Assembly: GCA_041662605.1 (NCBI GenBank)
Contig: JBAZSD010000027.1
Span: 1-59,850 of the forward strand
Direction: 5' to 3'
DNA: 59,850 nucleotides
From: Desulfomonilaceae bacterium
GTDB lineage: Bacteria; Desulfobacterota; Desulfomonilia; Desulfomonilales; Desulfomonilaceae
The notes under the pieces: model-generated
Told to the model about the DNA's origin: nothing
Databases searched by the model: none
The model's input: only the letters and a program-made list of their open reading frames with translations
Shown here: piece after piece, positions 1-9,959 of the stretch
Numbering within the stretch: position 1 is the first letter of the stretch
How the letters are laid out: every line of letters starts with the position of its first letter
Position numbers and translations under genes: made by a program

Positions 1-20
1 GAGCCTTTTGCAAAACTCCC
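1..20. repeat. Left terminal inverted repeat of the IS
   Basis: Begins GAGCCTTTTGCAA and pairs with the inverted copy at 1375-1394. The two ends match at about 14 of 20 positions. Confidence 0.65.
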
Positions 21-177
21 CTAGGAATTAGTGTTTTCAGGGTCCATCAAGCCTTTTATGGCAATTTTATAGGTCAAAATAATCAGTCAGTCAAATTTTG
101 TGGGTTTAGCTCACAATTTTTCTGTTTCTAGGCGCGACTATCCTGTTGATCGTTTCTTCGTTTGTGTTTGTAGCTGA

Positions 178-1279
178 TCAGTTTACTAATTTGATCAACT
201 GGTCCGCAAAGATCGCAATCACACCAAACATTAAATGAGCTTTTACCTTCAAGGCTCCTCGAACCATAATGTTGTTTGCTCCGAACTCTTCCTTTAAACG
301 ACTATTGAACCGCTCCGCCGCTGTTCTTTCTTTATATCTGGCAGCCTCATGAGGAGCCATGAATATCCTTGCCACGAGAGTTCTTGTCTATTATGGGCAC
401 ATGGCCGAGACTCCTGCTAAGTTCATAAATGAGCCCAGCGTCATAGGCCGAATCCATGACATCATAGAGATATGTTACCCTGGAACTGCTCGTCTTCATG
501 AGCGGTATGGCTACCTGACTGTCGTGTAATGATGCGGAGGTCATAGCGACACTCACTGGCAGACCGTAGTCATTGACATCCGCATGAAACTTATAGCCAA
601 TCCAACTTACTTTGTATCCCTTGGAGTTCTTCTTGGTTCCGACATCGCAGGCAACCGGCAATTCCTTTAACGCCTGTTCCGCTGATTGATGAATCTGACG
701 CTCCAATCGTTTTACTTCCTTGGGTTCTGAGTGTTCCCTTTTGGTTCTACGACCTCTTTTTTTCGGAGAAGGTTTTTCCTTCGGTGTTTTCTTTACTGGT
801 TTCTCACGGCCTTCTATGGCCGTATAGTCTCTGGATATATGCCCTATCAGTTCCGTTTTCAAAGATCGTTCAACCAAAGCCTCATGGACCTTATCACCAA
901 GACCACTATCAGCAAACTCGGCAAAAGCCCGGGAGAAAGTGGACTCCGAGGTAATGTCTGAAGCCTTGTCAAAACCACAGATCTTACGCAGACTCGGCGT
1001 AGTCTTAAGCGCCTCAATCAACGACCTTGTGAAAGGATATCCATAAACAGACTTAGCGACAAAGGACCGTGCTATCGATTCACGATAGCGAAGTTTTCTT
1101 CCGAACGACTGAGTAAAAGAGCTTTTTGGAACAAAAGTCTCAACTTGGATCAACTCCAAGATCGACACAAGTTGCTTCTCTTTTTCGGTTAGAGGATCGC
1201 TCCATGACTCCTGCAATTTCGGAAACAGACTGCGTTGCAGTGTCCCCATCAACCATGATATTCTCTTCCTAAGCTTCAC
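178..1279 (-). pseudogene. Frameshifted DDE transposase (IS4/IS5/IS1182-like)
   Basis: The first part (1279 down to 347, GTG start with GGGAGG nearby) gives 310 residues with an N-terminal DNA-binding region, a basic linker and the first two catalytic aspartates in contexts RDYTAIEG and DVMDSAYD. The second part (375 down to 178, another frame) carries the conserved end TAAERFNSRLKEEFG, which holds the catalytic glutamate. The two frames overlap between 347 and 375, so a one-base indel separates the glutamate from the aspartates. No slippery heptamer is evident in the overlap, so decay or a sequencing error is likelier than programmed frameshifting. As it stands the enzyme should be inactive. 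Confidence 0.85.
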
Positions 1280-1374
1280 TGGCGCCTCCCGTGAAAAAGC
1301 GTCTTTTTTGCAAAAACACTATACCACGGGCCTGCCCGTGAAGCTCATTTATTACACATGCTTAAACACCCAAA

Positions 1375-1394
1375 AAACACTTTTGCAAGTGGCT
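1375..1394. repeat. Right terminal inverted repeat of the IS
   Basis: Reads CACTTTTGCAAGTGGCTC in its last part, an imperfect inverted copy of bases 1-20. It lies about 95 bases upstream of the transposase start, a normal distance for an IS end. Confidence 0.65.
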
Positions 1395-1662
1395 CATAAG
1401 TTAGCTCAAATTTCATTGACTCCATTTGAAGTTCAGGGGTTACCTCGAACGTTCACTAATTATAACCCCTTGAAAATAATATTCTTTGGAAATGTAGCCA
1501 TAACCGTTAGCCTCAAAACTTCGTTGACAATCTTTGGCCGTTTCGATATACTTACCCCATCACCGTGGCCTTAATTTGTGACTTAACTTATTTTAATGTT
1601 TACAACGTGTTGAGAGTCGTCCTTAAAGCTAAGCTTGACAGGACTTAGGGTATGGAAATCAC
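1395..1662. other. Intergenic stretch between IS and efflux operon
   Basis: No convincing gene was found here. An imperfect inverted repeat, GGGGTTA near 1437 and TAACCCC near 1464, could form a hairpin. A near-consensus promoter follows at 1524-1552. An 88-codon frame running from inside the IS end to 1574 has no ribosome-binding site and no recognisable domain. Confidence 0.5.
1524..1552 (+). promoter_or_regulatory. Sigma-70 type promoter for the efflux operon
   Basis: TTGACA at 1524-1529 and TATACT at 1547-1552 are separated by exactly 17 bases. It sits about 110 bases before the first gene of the tolC/hlyD-like pair and points toward it. Confidence 0.7.
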
Positions 1663-3063
1663 GTGATATCTTCTGCCACGAGGAAAGCTGAAAAAAGTTC
1701 CGCAACTAGGTCGTTGGGTCTGGCTGTTCTGAGGATCGGGACCAGGCTCGTTTTGCGCAGCGCCGCCTTGTGTACGTTTCTCAGCTTTTTCACCATTCTT
1801 GGAGCATCCGGCGTTTCAGCTCAAACGCAGATCAAACCGGAATCGTACGGGTATTTTGACTTCCCAACGTGCGTGCGTTACGCTTTGGTTCATTCTGACG
1901 CTCTGACTCAAAACAGAATTGATATCCAATTAAAATCAATAGACCTTAAAGACGCTCACTCTGAAATTCTACCCACGGTTCAATTAGTTACCCGGTATTA
2001 TCTAGTCAGAACCGACGACGTCTATTCCAACGGGTCCTCCGGGAGTAGATGGCAAGTTCAATTCAACATGGCAAATTGGAATCCGTATTTGGCTCTTTTG
2101 AAGATCAAGAGTCAGGGCATCATGGTAGATATTGCGAAGATTTCCCACTTTGACAAAATTTCAGATACTACGGCTAACATCGCCAGAATCTTCTACAGCA
2201 TCCATTGTCTTGAAAAATCAATCAGAGGATCCAAGCAAATTCTTGCGCTCGTCCAGGACAAACTCAACTTCGCCAAAAGCAAAAACGATCAGGGCAAGAT
2301 TGATCCCCTCGAATTTCAGACTATGCAAAACGATAATCGCGCTCAACAAATCAAGGTTAAGTCGCTTGAAAATGATCTTCAGGACAAGACTGGTCAACTT
2401 AAGGCACTCATCGGCTATCATCCGGATTATTTTTTGCCTTTGGATACTCGGGACGCGACAAACCAGATTTTGAATGGCTTTAAACCTAACTGGATTACCT
2501 TCGCCGACATACAGGGGGGTAACTTACAGTTGAAGATCGCCGCAAAAAAGGAACAAATGCAATCCAACTCTGTGACGGGGGCGTATGTTGCTTTAGCTCC
2601 TCAACCGGCTTTTGTATTTCAGGATAACAGCAATACTCCGAATGCCGCGTCGGGCCTCAATCTTGCCTTAGGGTTGGACTATTTTCTATGGGACGGGTTT
2701 CGTCGAGTGCGCGACGTAAAGCGCCAAAAACTGTTGGCTCAAAAATATAACCTTGATCGTGAGCAACTTTCCCAGCAGCTATACATGAAGTTCAAAAAGC
2801 TTAGAAATGGTATGGGACTTTCTGGCGAACGAGAAAGCCTTTCTCGTGAAAAGGCGAAGTTGGCTGATTTAGCCGAAGAAAAGGCTTTCACTAACTACAA
2901 ATCCGGACGTATAGAATATAACGATTACATGGATCAGAGGATAAAGAAAACTCAGGCTCACCTGGAAGCAGCGGAAAGTCTTCAGCCGCGGGTTAACGAT
3001 CTAATTGAATTGGCTACGATTTCTGGAGGTTTGAACAAGTACAATGCCGCAATTCGATATTAA
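1663..3063 (+). CDS. TolC-family outer-membrane efflux protein
   Basis: 466 residues. A GTG start is followed by a long charged N-terminus and then a hydrophobic signal segment ending near VSA-QT at about residue 54, so export to the outer membrane is expected. The rest is rich in long amphipathic helices broken by short polar stretches, as in the periplasmic tunnel of TolC-like proteins, with a C-terminal half rich in Lys/Glu coiled-coil sequence. Its last 20 bases overlap the start of the HlyD-like gene, so the two are translationally coupled and probably form one export channel. No inner-membrane pump is encoded next to them. The substrate is unknown. The unusually long pre-signal segment suggests the true start may lie further downstream. 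Confidence 0.8.
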   Translation: MISSATRKAEKSSATRSLGLAVLRIGTRLVLRSAALCTFLSFFTILGASGVSAQTQIKPESYGYFDFPTCVRYALVHSDALTQNRIDIQLKSIDLKDAHSEILPTVQLVTRYYLVRTDDVYSNGSSGSRWQVQFNMANWNPYLALLKIKSQGIMVDIAKISHFDKISDTTANIARIFYSIHCLEKSIRGSKQILALVQDKLNFAKSKNDQGKIDPLEFQTMQNDNRAQQIKVKSLENDLQDKTGQLKALIGYHPDYFLPLDTRDATNQILNGFKPNWITFADIQGGNLQLKIAAKKEQMQSNSVTGAYVALAPQPAFVFQDNSNTPNAASGLNLALGLDYFLWDGFRRVRDVKRQKLLAQKYNLDREQLSQQLYMKFKKLRNGMGLSGERESLSREKAKLADLAEEKAFTNYKSGRIEYNDYMDQRIKKTQAHLEAAESLQPRVNDLIELATISGGLNKYNAAIRY

Positions 3064-4141
3064 AAGGCTCAGGCCCCGCCTTAGGGTCTTGGGCGTTACA
3101 CTGGCGAGCTTTGTGGCCTTGGTTTCTTTAGCGCTTTTGGTCGTGACCCATGAACCTAAGAAAGCCGAGTCGAGTCCCCCGCCGGTTAAGGCCGCTATTG
3201 TGCCTCAAATTGCAGACGCCAAGTCTGAGGCTGAAATCATTTTTAGGGGCAAGAGTTTTTCTGTATTCCAGAGAAAAATTGTTCTGCCTTACGGTGGAGA
3301 GATCGTCTCAATTGACGTTAAAGAAGGACAGCTTATTAGTGAAAATGACACACTGGTTAAATATAAACTTGACCGCCAGTCTATGATCCAGGTTACGGGG
3401 ACATTGTATCCAGCCAGAGTTCTGGATTTGAAAAAGGCTGTTTATGATCAGAAAATAACCCTTGATAAGCTACGAAACGTTTCTCTCAGGTTAAAAAATA
3501 TTGATCTGGAGAAATCCAAAAATGACCTGACCGACATTCGTCAGTTGCATGTTAAGAATCTAGCGGAGCTTGAAGCGGTAAAAGACGCCGAGAGAAAATA
3601 CGAAACAGCGGAAAAGCAGCTTCTAGAAACCAAGGAATCTATTAAACAGGCGCAAGAAGGTTTGGTCCGAGCCCAAGAAGACTTGAAGTTTTTTGAAGAT
3701 AAGCAACGACGCGACATGGACTTGCTTGAGTACCAAACTAGACGCTCTTATGCGGATTCAAGTATTCCTCAAGATATAGCGTTTCTGAAGGCTCCCATAA
3801 CAGGTCAGATCTTGTGGCTTTCTCCAGAGCTCCGAGTCGACGCTGAGCAGCCCGCAGGATTTCCAGCCATAACGATAGCCCCGACAAACCCAATGGTGGT
3901 TAGATGCAAGGTTCATGAACTCGATTTGGTTAAACTTAAAACCGGAGATAGAGGCGCTGTGATATTTGACGCCATCCCCGACAAGAAATATCCCTGTAGA
4001 GTTAGTCGTATCCCTTGGGTAAGCCGCAATCCCGCTCTTGAAGTTCCAGCCGATTACGAAATAGAATGCCTTCTTGAAAATGGCGATGGAAAGATTAAGG
4101 ATGGCCTTACGTGTAATGTTAGAGTGAGTGTCACTCAATAG
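3044..4141 (+). CDS. HlyD/RND-type periplasmic adaptor (membrane fusion protein)
   Basis: 365 residues. One membrane anchor lies at about residues 15-36. A biotinyl-lipoyl-like half-motif follows (VLPYGGEIVSIDVKEGQLI), then a long alpha-helical hairpin rich in Lys/Glu/Gln at about residues 120-235, then the second lipoyl half (FLKAPITGQILWLS) and a beta-barrel domain. This is the standard order in membrane fusion proteins that bridge an inner-membrane pump and a TolC channel. The ATG overlaps the upstream TolC-like gene by 20 bases, with GGAGG 13 bases before it. The pump itself is missing from the window, so the transported compound cannot be named. Confidence 0.85.
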   Translation: MPQFDIKRLRPRLRVLGVTLASFVALVSLALLVVTHEPKKAESSPPPVKAAIVPQIADAKSEAEIIFRGKSFSVFQRKIVLPYGGEIVSIDVKEGQLISENDTLVKYKLDRQSMIQVTGTLYPARVLDLKKAVYDQKITLDKLRNVSLRLKNIDLEKSKNDLTDIRQLHVKNLAELEAVKDAERKYETAEKQLLETKESIKQAQEGLVRAQEDLKFFEDKQRRDMDLLEYQTRRSYADSSIPQDIAFLKAPITGQILWLSPELRVDAEQPAGFPAITIAPTNPMVVRCKVHELDLVKLKTGDRGAVIFDAIPDKKYPCRVSRIPWVSRNPALEVPADYEIECLLENGDGKIKDGLTCNVRVSVTQ

Positions 4142-4193
4142 GTTTATCTAGACTTATGCGCTGGTCTTCGATTTCTTCATTTACTATGAGGTT

Positions 4194-5417
4194 TTGGCCT
4201 TTATTTATTCTGAATTTTTAACAAGACTTTTCTCCTTTGGCTCCCATTTCGGGCTTTTTTGCCTACCTATCGTGTTTTCGTTAGTTTCGGCTTCGTTGTT
4301 GCTTTGGATCGGCATAAGCCGGATAACGAAGGCTCGATCGTCCAGTAGACTTGTCGACTCACAACTTCCTACCCCCCTTATTCAAATACTGGTACCACTA
4401 AAAGGGATTACTTCTCATTCAAAAAAAATACTGTCATCACTCCTGACCCAAGATTATCCAAACTATAGAGTAATCTTCATTTTGGAGGATCAACTGGACC
4501 CCGTGATTGAACTAGTGAGGAATTTCTGCTCCTCATATCCACATGTTGGAATTTTTTTTAGTGGAAAGAGCTATCACTGCGGCCAGAAGAATTTTGGACT
4601 GGCAAGAGCAATATCAGAGTTAGATCCTGATGTAGAAATTTTGGTATTCTGCGATAGCTCAAACTCCGCCGATCCCGGATGGCTGACCAGAATAAGTGAG
4701 CCTGTAAGATCGGCCAAATTCGAGGTCTGCACAACATTTCGCTCATTCTCTCCTCAAGACATCAATGTTCCTGGAGTTTGCCAGGCTATTTACGCTACTA
4801 CAGTCTTTGCCCTTCTCACTGTGACGCCAAAACCATGGGGCGGCGGCACTGTGATCAGAAGAAAAACCTTCGAAAGACTGCAAGTAGTCGACGCTTGGTC
4901 AGAGACGGTGGTTGATGATCTGGTTCTGGGAAATATTTTGACAAAAGCGAAGATACAGGTGCATGTCTCGCCCGAAAATTTTCTTTCTACACCTGTAAAA
5001 AAGCAGAAATTTAGTGGCCTCCTGGCCTTTCTGGACAGGCAGATTCTTTTCCCAAAATTTACCAACCCCGTGATCTGGGGTTTTACAGTAATTTGGCATA
5101 TTTCTATTTGCGTGTCCTTGATCATGTCTACATGTGGTTTATTTTTGTACTCTTTAGGATATATTGGACCTGAATACGCTGTCCTTGGCCTAATCTTCTG
5201 GATTGGGGTTTTCGCTTTGGTATTAGCGTTACGTTATCTTAACCACCCCAGACTTCCCATTCTCAAGTGGATTTACTCCTTTCCCATTCTCATAATGGTA
5301 GCCACTTTTGTGTGTTTTAGATCCATTTTTCTCAAGCATATTGATTGGGCCGGCAAGAGGTATTATTGTGGCCGCGGAGGCCTGGTTACCAAAGTTAAGG
5401 ATTTGAAGATGTCCTAG
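4194..5417 (+). CDS. Membrane glycosyltransferase, family 2/21 (HpnI/ceramide glucosyltransferase-like)
   Basis: 407 residues. One N-terminal membrane helix (about 15-42) precedes a GT-A catalytic domain with the nucleotide-sugar start ILVPLKG, the region VFCDSSNSADPGW and an ETVVDDLVLG segment supplying the acidic base. Three or four C-terminal membrane segments follow, then a basic tail ending near WAGKRYYCGRGG. This layout matches lipid-linked sugar transferases such as HpnI and ceramide glucosyltransferase, so the acceptor is probably a membrane lipid and the active site cytoplasmic. The start is taken as TTG at 4194, because the nearby ATG codons at 4156 and 4186 lie in a different frame that ends quickly. 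The exact sugar and lipid are not visible from sequence. Confidence 0.75.
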   Translation: MAFIYSEFLTRLFSFGSHFGLFCLPIVFSLVSASLLLWIGISRITKARSSSRLVDSQLPTPLIQILVPLKGITSHSKKILSSLLTQDYPNYRVIFILEDQLDPVIELVRNFCSSYPHVGIFFSGKSYHCGQKNFGLARAISELDPDVEILVFCDSSNSADPGWLTRISEPVRSAKFEVCTTFRSFSPQDINVPGVCQAIYATTVFALLTVTPKPWGGGTVIRRKTFERLQVVDAWSETVVDDLVLGNILTKAKIQVHVSPENFLSTPVKKQKFSGLLAFLDRQILFPKFTNPVIWGFTVIWHISICVSLIMSTCGLFLYSLGYIGPEYAVLGLIFWIGVFALVLALRYLNHPRLPILKWIYSFPILIMVATFVCFRSIFLKHIDWAGKRYYCGRGGLVTKVKDLKMS

Positions 5418-5534
5418 ATGAGAGATTCCTTACGCCCCTGGGCCTTCTCTGGAAGCATTTCATGACCTGGAAGCAGGAATTCTATAGGTCTAAGGTCTAA
5501 AAAGATTTACAGGACAAGTATTTAAATCGTTTCA

Positions 5535-6152
5535 ATGGTCGATGCTCTAGTATTAGCTGCAGGATTATCTACAAGGATGGGCTGTGATAAGATGGCCCTC
5601 AAAATTTCTGGGGAAACCATTTTGTCTAGAGTCATTTCTCAGGCTCTTCGTTCGCGATTAAACACCATCGTTGCAGTGACTCGCCATCCTCTGAAAGATG
5701 ATGAACTCAGCGGGAAGTATCAATTTTGTTATTCCAGATTGGTAAATGTGATTAACGATTCCCCTGAATTGGGAATGTCATATTCCATCAGTCTTGGTTT
5801 GGATGTAGTCATACAGAAATCCGTCGCCGTAATGATTATTCTGGCTGATCAGGTTTACCTCAATTTTTCAGTGATCAACACTCTGATTTCAATTAGCTTA
5901 GATAATACAAACAAGATTATCGCTCCTGTTGTGAGGGGTAGAAGAACAAATCCCGTAATATTCCCGGCGGAATTTTTTCCGGCATTAAAGGAGATAACAG
6001 GAGATATAGGAGGAAGAGAGATCCTTCGTTTGCATAGAACAAGAATCAAAACCGTTGAATTTGGAAAAGAATATGATGACTATGATGTGGACACTGAGGC
6101 GGACTACTACAAAGTGTCTCCTCAAGGGGACAAGCTAATTAGGGATTCATGA
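5535..6152 (+). CDS. MobA/MocA-like nucleotidyltransferase
   Basis: 205 residues with the NTP-transferase start ALVLAAGLSTRMGCDKMAL, which binds the nucleotide phosphates, the DSPELGMSYSISLGL segment and the metal-binding region MIILADQVYL. The C-terminal YDVDTEADY is typical of the MocA/MobA group, which includes molybdopterin cytidylyl- and guanylyltransferases and several sugar-phosphate or alditol-phosphate nucleotidyltransferases. The stop overlaps the ATG of the IspH-UbiA gene (ATGA), so the two are co-translated. No molybdenum genes lie nearby, and an activation step for a lipid head group is therefore as likely as cofactor synthesis. The family assignment is firm and the substrate is not. 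Confidence 0.75.
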   Translation: MVDALVLAAGLSTRMGCDKMALKISGETILSRVISQALRSRLNTIVAVTRHPLKDDELSGKYQFCYSRLVNVINDSPELGMSYSISLGLDVVIQKSVAVMIILADQVYLNFSVINTLISISLDNTNKIIAPVVRGRRTNPVIFPAEFFPALKEITGDIGGREILRLHRTRIKTVEFGKEYDDYDVDTEADYYKVSPQGDKLIRDS

Positions 6153-7900
6153 AAATTAGAATCGCAAAAACCGCCGGATTTTGTATGGGTGTTAGAAGAG
6201 CAGTCGATCTCGCTCTTGATTTGAATCGGCAAGAATTACCATTGCCTATAATGACGTATGGCCCGCTGATCCATAATCCCCAGACGTTAAGCCTGCTGGA
6301 GACCAGAGGCATAAACAAAACTAATTCAATAGAAAACATAGAAACCGGCACAGTAATAATTAGAGCTCATGGAATTTCACCGGACGAATATAACATTTTG
6401 AAATCAAAAGGGGTTAACATTGTTGACGCTACATGTCCACGTGTTACCAGAGTTCAGGCGTTAATTACAAAGCACTCCAAAATAGGGGATTTCTGCGTGA
6501 TCGTAGGGGACGAAGATCATCCGGAGGTTCGAGGTCTGGTCGGATTCGCCCGTGCTGGAGCCCTCGCAATTTCAGGCCCGGAAATGATAGATAGAGTAGC
6601 TTCTATCCCACCGGGCAGATCCTTGCTCGTTGTAGCCCAAACAACTCAAGAGCCTGACAAGTTTGACAAAGTTGTCGAAATATTGAGGAACAAGGGCTTT
6701 AAATCAAATATCTACAATACCATTTGCGACTCTACAAGAAAACGGCAGGCCGAGACCAGAGAGCTAGCTAGGGAAGCAGACATGGTAATTGTTGTTGGTG
6801 GAAAGGGGTCAGGGAATACCGGAAGACTTGCAAAAGTCGCAGCAGAGAACGGAATCAAGGTACTTCATGTTGAGACTGCCGATGAAATATCCGTCACTGA
6901 TCTCGAAGGAAGCCACCTGATCGGAGTAACAGCCGGCGCCAGCACTCCAAACTGGCAGATTAGGTCAGTGATCGAAAAGTTGAAGCAAATAGACCTTGAT
7001 TCGAGGTCCGGAATTTGGCCGAGACTAAGACGCCTTCTGGATATTACGATTATGACTTACATTTGGGCAGCGCTGGGGGGAGCGGGCCTTACCATGGCAT
7101 GCGCTACGATGCAAGGGGCCCCTATTACTGTTTCTTCTATTGTAGTTTCGGCCATGTTTGTATTCTCTATGCATCTTTCAAATCGCGTTCAGGAACGTTC
7201 CGGCGCGCTCCGATTCAACACGCCTGAAATCGCTTCATTTTACTCCAGACATGGCGTTTTATTGGCGGGGTTGGCAGGAATATCGGCTCTTATAGCAATC
7301 ATAGCCGCTCATTCGATTGGGTTAATTTCCACTTTCCTTCTAGTAGGAATGCTTGTTACAGGGATTCTATACCCTGCTCCAATCTTAGGGCGCCTTAAAA
7401 TACCCAATCTGAAATGGAAGTCACTCAAAGATATTCCTGGTTCAAAAACTCCCTTGGTAGCTTTGGGCTGGGCCATGGCGGCCGTCATTATTCCCTTTTT
7501 TTCCAAAAACGCTACACACGAAGTCTCAGGGCTTATTGTAGCATTTATGACCGCCGCGTTAATGGTATTTTGGAGGACGGCGCTTTCGGATCTTATAGAT
7601 GTTCAGGGTGATCGGATTGGAGGGCGTGACACAATTCCGATACTTTTCGGCGGCCGGGTTACCGAACAAATTCTTAATATCCTGCTTATTCTCTTGTGTT
7701 TTTTACTGTTCATTTCTAGCATGTGGAATTGGACAACGCCTTTTGGATTTGTGTTGCTCATCAATGTATTAGTGTTCAAGGTGTTGTTTGATTTTTACAA
7801 GAAAGGTCATCTTGTTGACCGACTTATTTATGAAGGCCTAATTGACGGGAACTTTGTTTTTGCAGGAGTTGTCAGTTTGATTTATCGGGTAGTCGCGTGA
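6149..7900 (+). CDS. ispH: IspH (LytB)-UbiA fusion: HMBPP reductase joined to a prenyltransferase
   Basis: 583 residues. Residues 1-280 are a full IspH, the last enzyme of the MEP pathway, which reduces HMBPP to IPP and DMAPP. It has the three Fe-S cysteines at 12, 96 and 193, substrate histidines at 42, 74 and 124, the catalytic Glu126 in EDHPEV and the SGNTGRL segment. Residues from about 290 to 583 hold eight or so hydrophobic segments and a UbiA second aspartate motif (DLIDVQGDRIGGRDTIP, around 481-496). The first UbiA motif is degenerate: around residue 345 it reads NRVQER where NDxxD is usual. The gene thus couples precursor synthesis to transfer of a prenyl chain at the membrane. The acceptor is unknown. 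It ends just before the tRNA promoter. Confidence 0.88.
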   Translation: MKIRIAKTAGFCMGVRRAVDLALDLNRQELPLPIMTYGPLIHNPQTLSLLETRGINKTNSIENIETGTVIIRAHGISPDEYNILKSKGVNIVDATCPRVTRVQALITKHSKIGDFCVIVGDEDHPEVRGLVGFARAGALAISGPEMIDRVASIPPGRSLLVVAQTTQEPDKFDKVVEILRNKGFKSNIYNTICDSTRKRQAETRELAREADMVIVVGGKGSGNTGRLAKVAAENGIKVLHVETADEISVTDLEGSHLIGVTAGASTPNWQIRSVIEKLKQIDLDSRSGIWPRLRRLLDITIMTYIWAALGGAGLTMACATMQGAPITVSSIVVSAMFVFSMHLSNRVQERSGALRFNTPEIASFYSRHGVLLAGLAGISALIAIIAAHSIGLISTFLLVGMLVTGILYPAPILGRLKIPNLKWKSLKDIPGSKTPLVALGWAMAAVIIPFFSKNATHEVSGLIVAFMTAALMVFWRTALSDLIDVQGDRIGGRDTIPILFGGRVTEQILNILLILLCFLLFISSMWNWTTPFGFVLLINVLVFKVLFDFYKKGHLVDRLIYEGLIDGNFVFAGVVSLIYRVVA

Positions 7901-7917
7901 AAATACCGACTTTTTTC

Positions 7918-7946
7918 TTGACACAGGTATTCAATTGGGGTAAAAA
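7918..7946 (+). promoter_or_regulatory. Promoter of the tRNA-tuf operon
   Basis: TTGACA at 7918-7923 and TAAAAA at 7941-7946 have a 17-base spacer. The first tRNA begins 25 bases after the -10 box, so the transcript likely starts just ahead of it. The promoter overlaps the intergenic space directly after the IspH-UbiA gene. Confidence 0.65.
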
Positions 7947-7971
7947 AGTTGTTTTTATAGAGGACCCGTTT

Positions 7972-8047
7972 GCTGGCGTAGCTCAACCGGTAGAGCAGCT
8001 GATTTGTAATCAGCAGGTTGCGGGTTCGAGTCCCATCGCCAGCTCCA
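7972..8047 (+). tRNA. tRNA-Thr (anticodon TGT)
   Basis: The acceptor stem GCTGGCG pairs with CGCCAGC. The anticodon stem-loop is GCTGA-TTTGTAA-TCAGC, giving TGT, and the T-loop reads GGTTCGAGTCC. The CCA end is encoded at 8045-8047. It is the first gene of the tRNA-tuf transcript. Confidence 0.95.
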
Positions 8048-8052
8048 GTCGT

Positions 8053-8137
8053 GGAGGGGTTCCCGAGTGGCTAAAGGGGGCAGACTGTAAATCTGTTGGC
8101 GACGCCTTCGGAGGTTCGAATCCTCCCCCCTCCACCA
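8053..8137 (+). tRNA. tRNA-Tyr (anticodon GTA)
   Basis: An 85-base class II tRNA with a long variable arm. The acceptor GGAGGGG pairs with CCCCTCC, the anticodon loop is CTGTAAA (GTA), the T-loop is GGTTCGAATCC, and CCA is encoded. It starts only five bases after the tRNA-Thr CCA. Confidence 0.95.
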
Positions 8138-8167
8138 TCCAATTGCGCGGTCCGTTTTATTGGCGCG

Positions 8168-8243
<76 letters not shown>

Positions 8244-8252
8244 CATTTCTTG

Positions 8253-8320
8253 AGGCGTTTTAACAATTGGATGTGACGCCTTATTGTAAAATACGTAGGC
8301 ACGTAGAAATTGAACCTACG
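8253..8320 (+). other. Two spacer hairpins between tRNA-Gly and tRNA-Thr
   Basis: AGGCGT (8253-8258) pairs with ACGCCT (8276-8281), and CGTAGG (8294-8299) pairs with CCTACG (8315-8320). Neither is followed by a T run, so they are more likely processing or structural elements than terminators. Confidence 0.4.
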
Positions 8321-8332
8321 AACTTTAATTTT

Positions 8333-8409
8333 GCCCACGTAGCTCAGTCGGTAGAGCACTTCCTTGGTAAGGAAGAGGTTCACCGGTTCGATCCCGGTCG
8401 TGGGCTCCA
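8333..8409 (+). tRNA. tRNA-Thr (anticodon GGT)
   Basis: The acceptor GCCCACG pairs with CGTGGGC. The anticodon arm is CTTCC-TTGGTAA-GGAAG, giving GGT, the T-loop is GGTTCGATCCC, and CCA is encoded at 8407-8409. It is the last tRNA before tuf. Confidence 0.95.
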
Positions 8410-8515
8410 TCAGATTTTGACTCGTAGTGACTACGACCTTTTGCGGAGATTTTGAAGTTATATCTTTTTAAAAATGAATAGAGACTTTACGGTTATTTTC
8501 TTTCCGAATATTTAA

Positions 8516-9724
<1,209 letters not shown>

Positions 9725-9789
9725 AGGTCGGTTTTTGACTCTCTCCGGTTTGCTCCATTCGGGACTTAAACCGGTGGAGGAGGACATAG

Positions 9790-9939
9790 ATGAGAGACAT
9801 CATTACTTTGGCGTGCGGTGAGTGTAAGCGGAAGAACTACACCACCACGAAAAACAAAAAGACAACCCCCGACAAATTGCAGTTTAAAAAATACTGTCAA
9901 TTTTGCCGAACTCATACGCTTCACAAGGAAACGAAGTAG
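9790..9939 (+). CDS. rpmG: 50S ribosomal protein L33
   Basis: 49 residues, ATG with GGAGGA about eight bases upstream. The sequence starts MRDIITLACGEC and has two cysteine pairs, CGEC near residue 9 and CQFC near residue 36, so this is the zinc-binding form of L33. It is a small protein of the large subunit near the E site. It lies between tuf and tRNA-Trp in the usual position before secE. The tail is basic and full length for the family. Confidence 0.95.
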   Translation: MRDIITLACGECKRKNYTTTKNKKTTPDKLQFKKYCQFCRTHTLHKETK

Positions 9940-9959
9940 CGTGAAGAGCTAAAATCAGT

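Larger units (their letters stand above)
1..1394 (-). mobile_element. Insertion sequence with DDE transposase, bounded by imperfect terminal inverted repeats
   Basis: The element runs from the first base of the window to 1394. Bases 1-20 and the reverse complement of 1375-1394 match at about 14 of 20 positions and share the core TTTTGCAA and the outer GAGCC/GGCTC ends, so they look like terminal inverted repeats. Inside lies a frameshifted transposase on the minus strand. The left repeat starting exactly at base 1 suggests a contig ending at a multicopy element, which also means no left flank is available to test for a target-site duplication. Confidence 0.75.

Noticed and set aside
1308..1574. 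88-codon plus-strand frame across the IS end
   Set aside because: No ribosome-binding site, crosses the inverted repeat and gives no recognisable domain.
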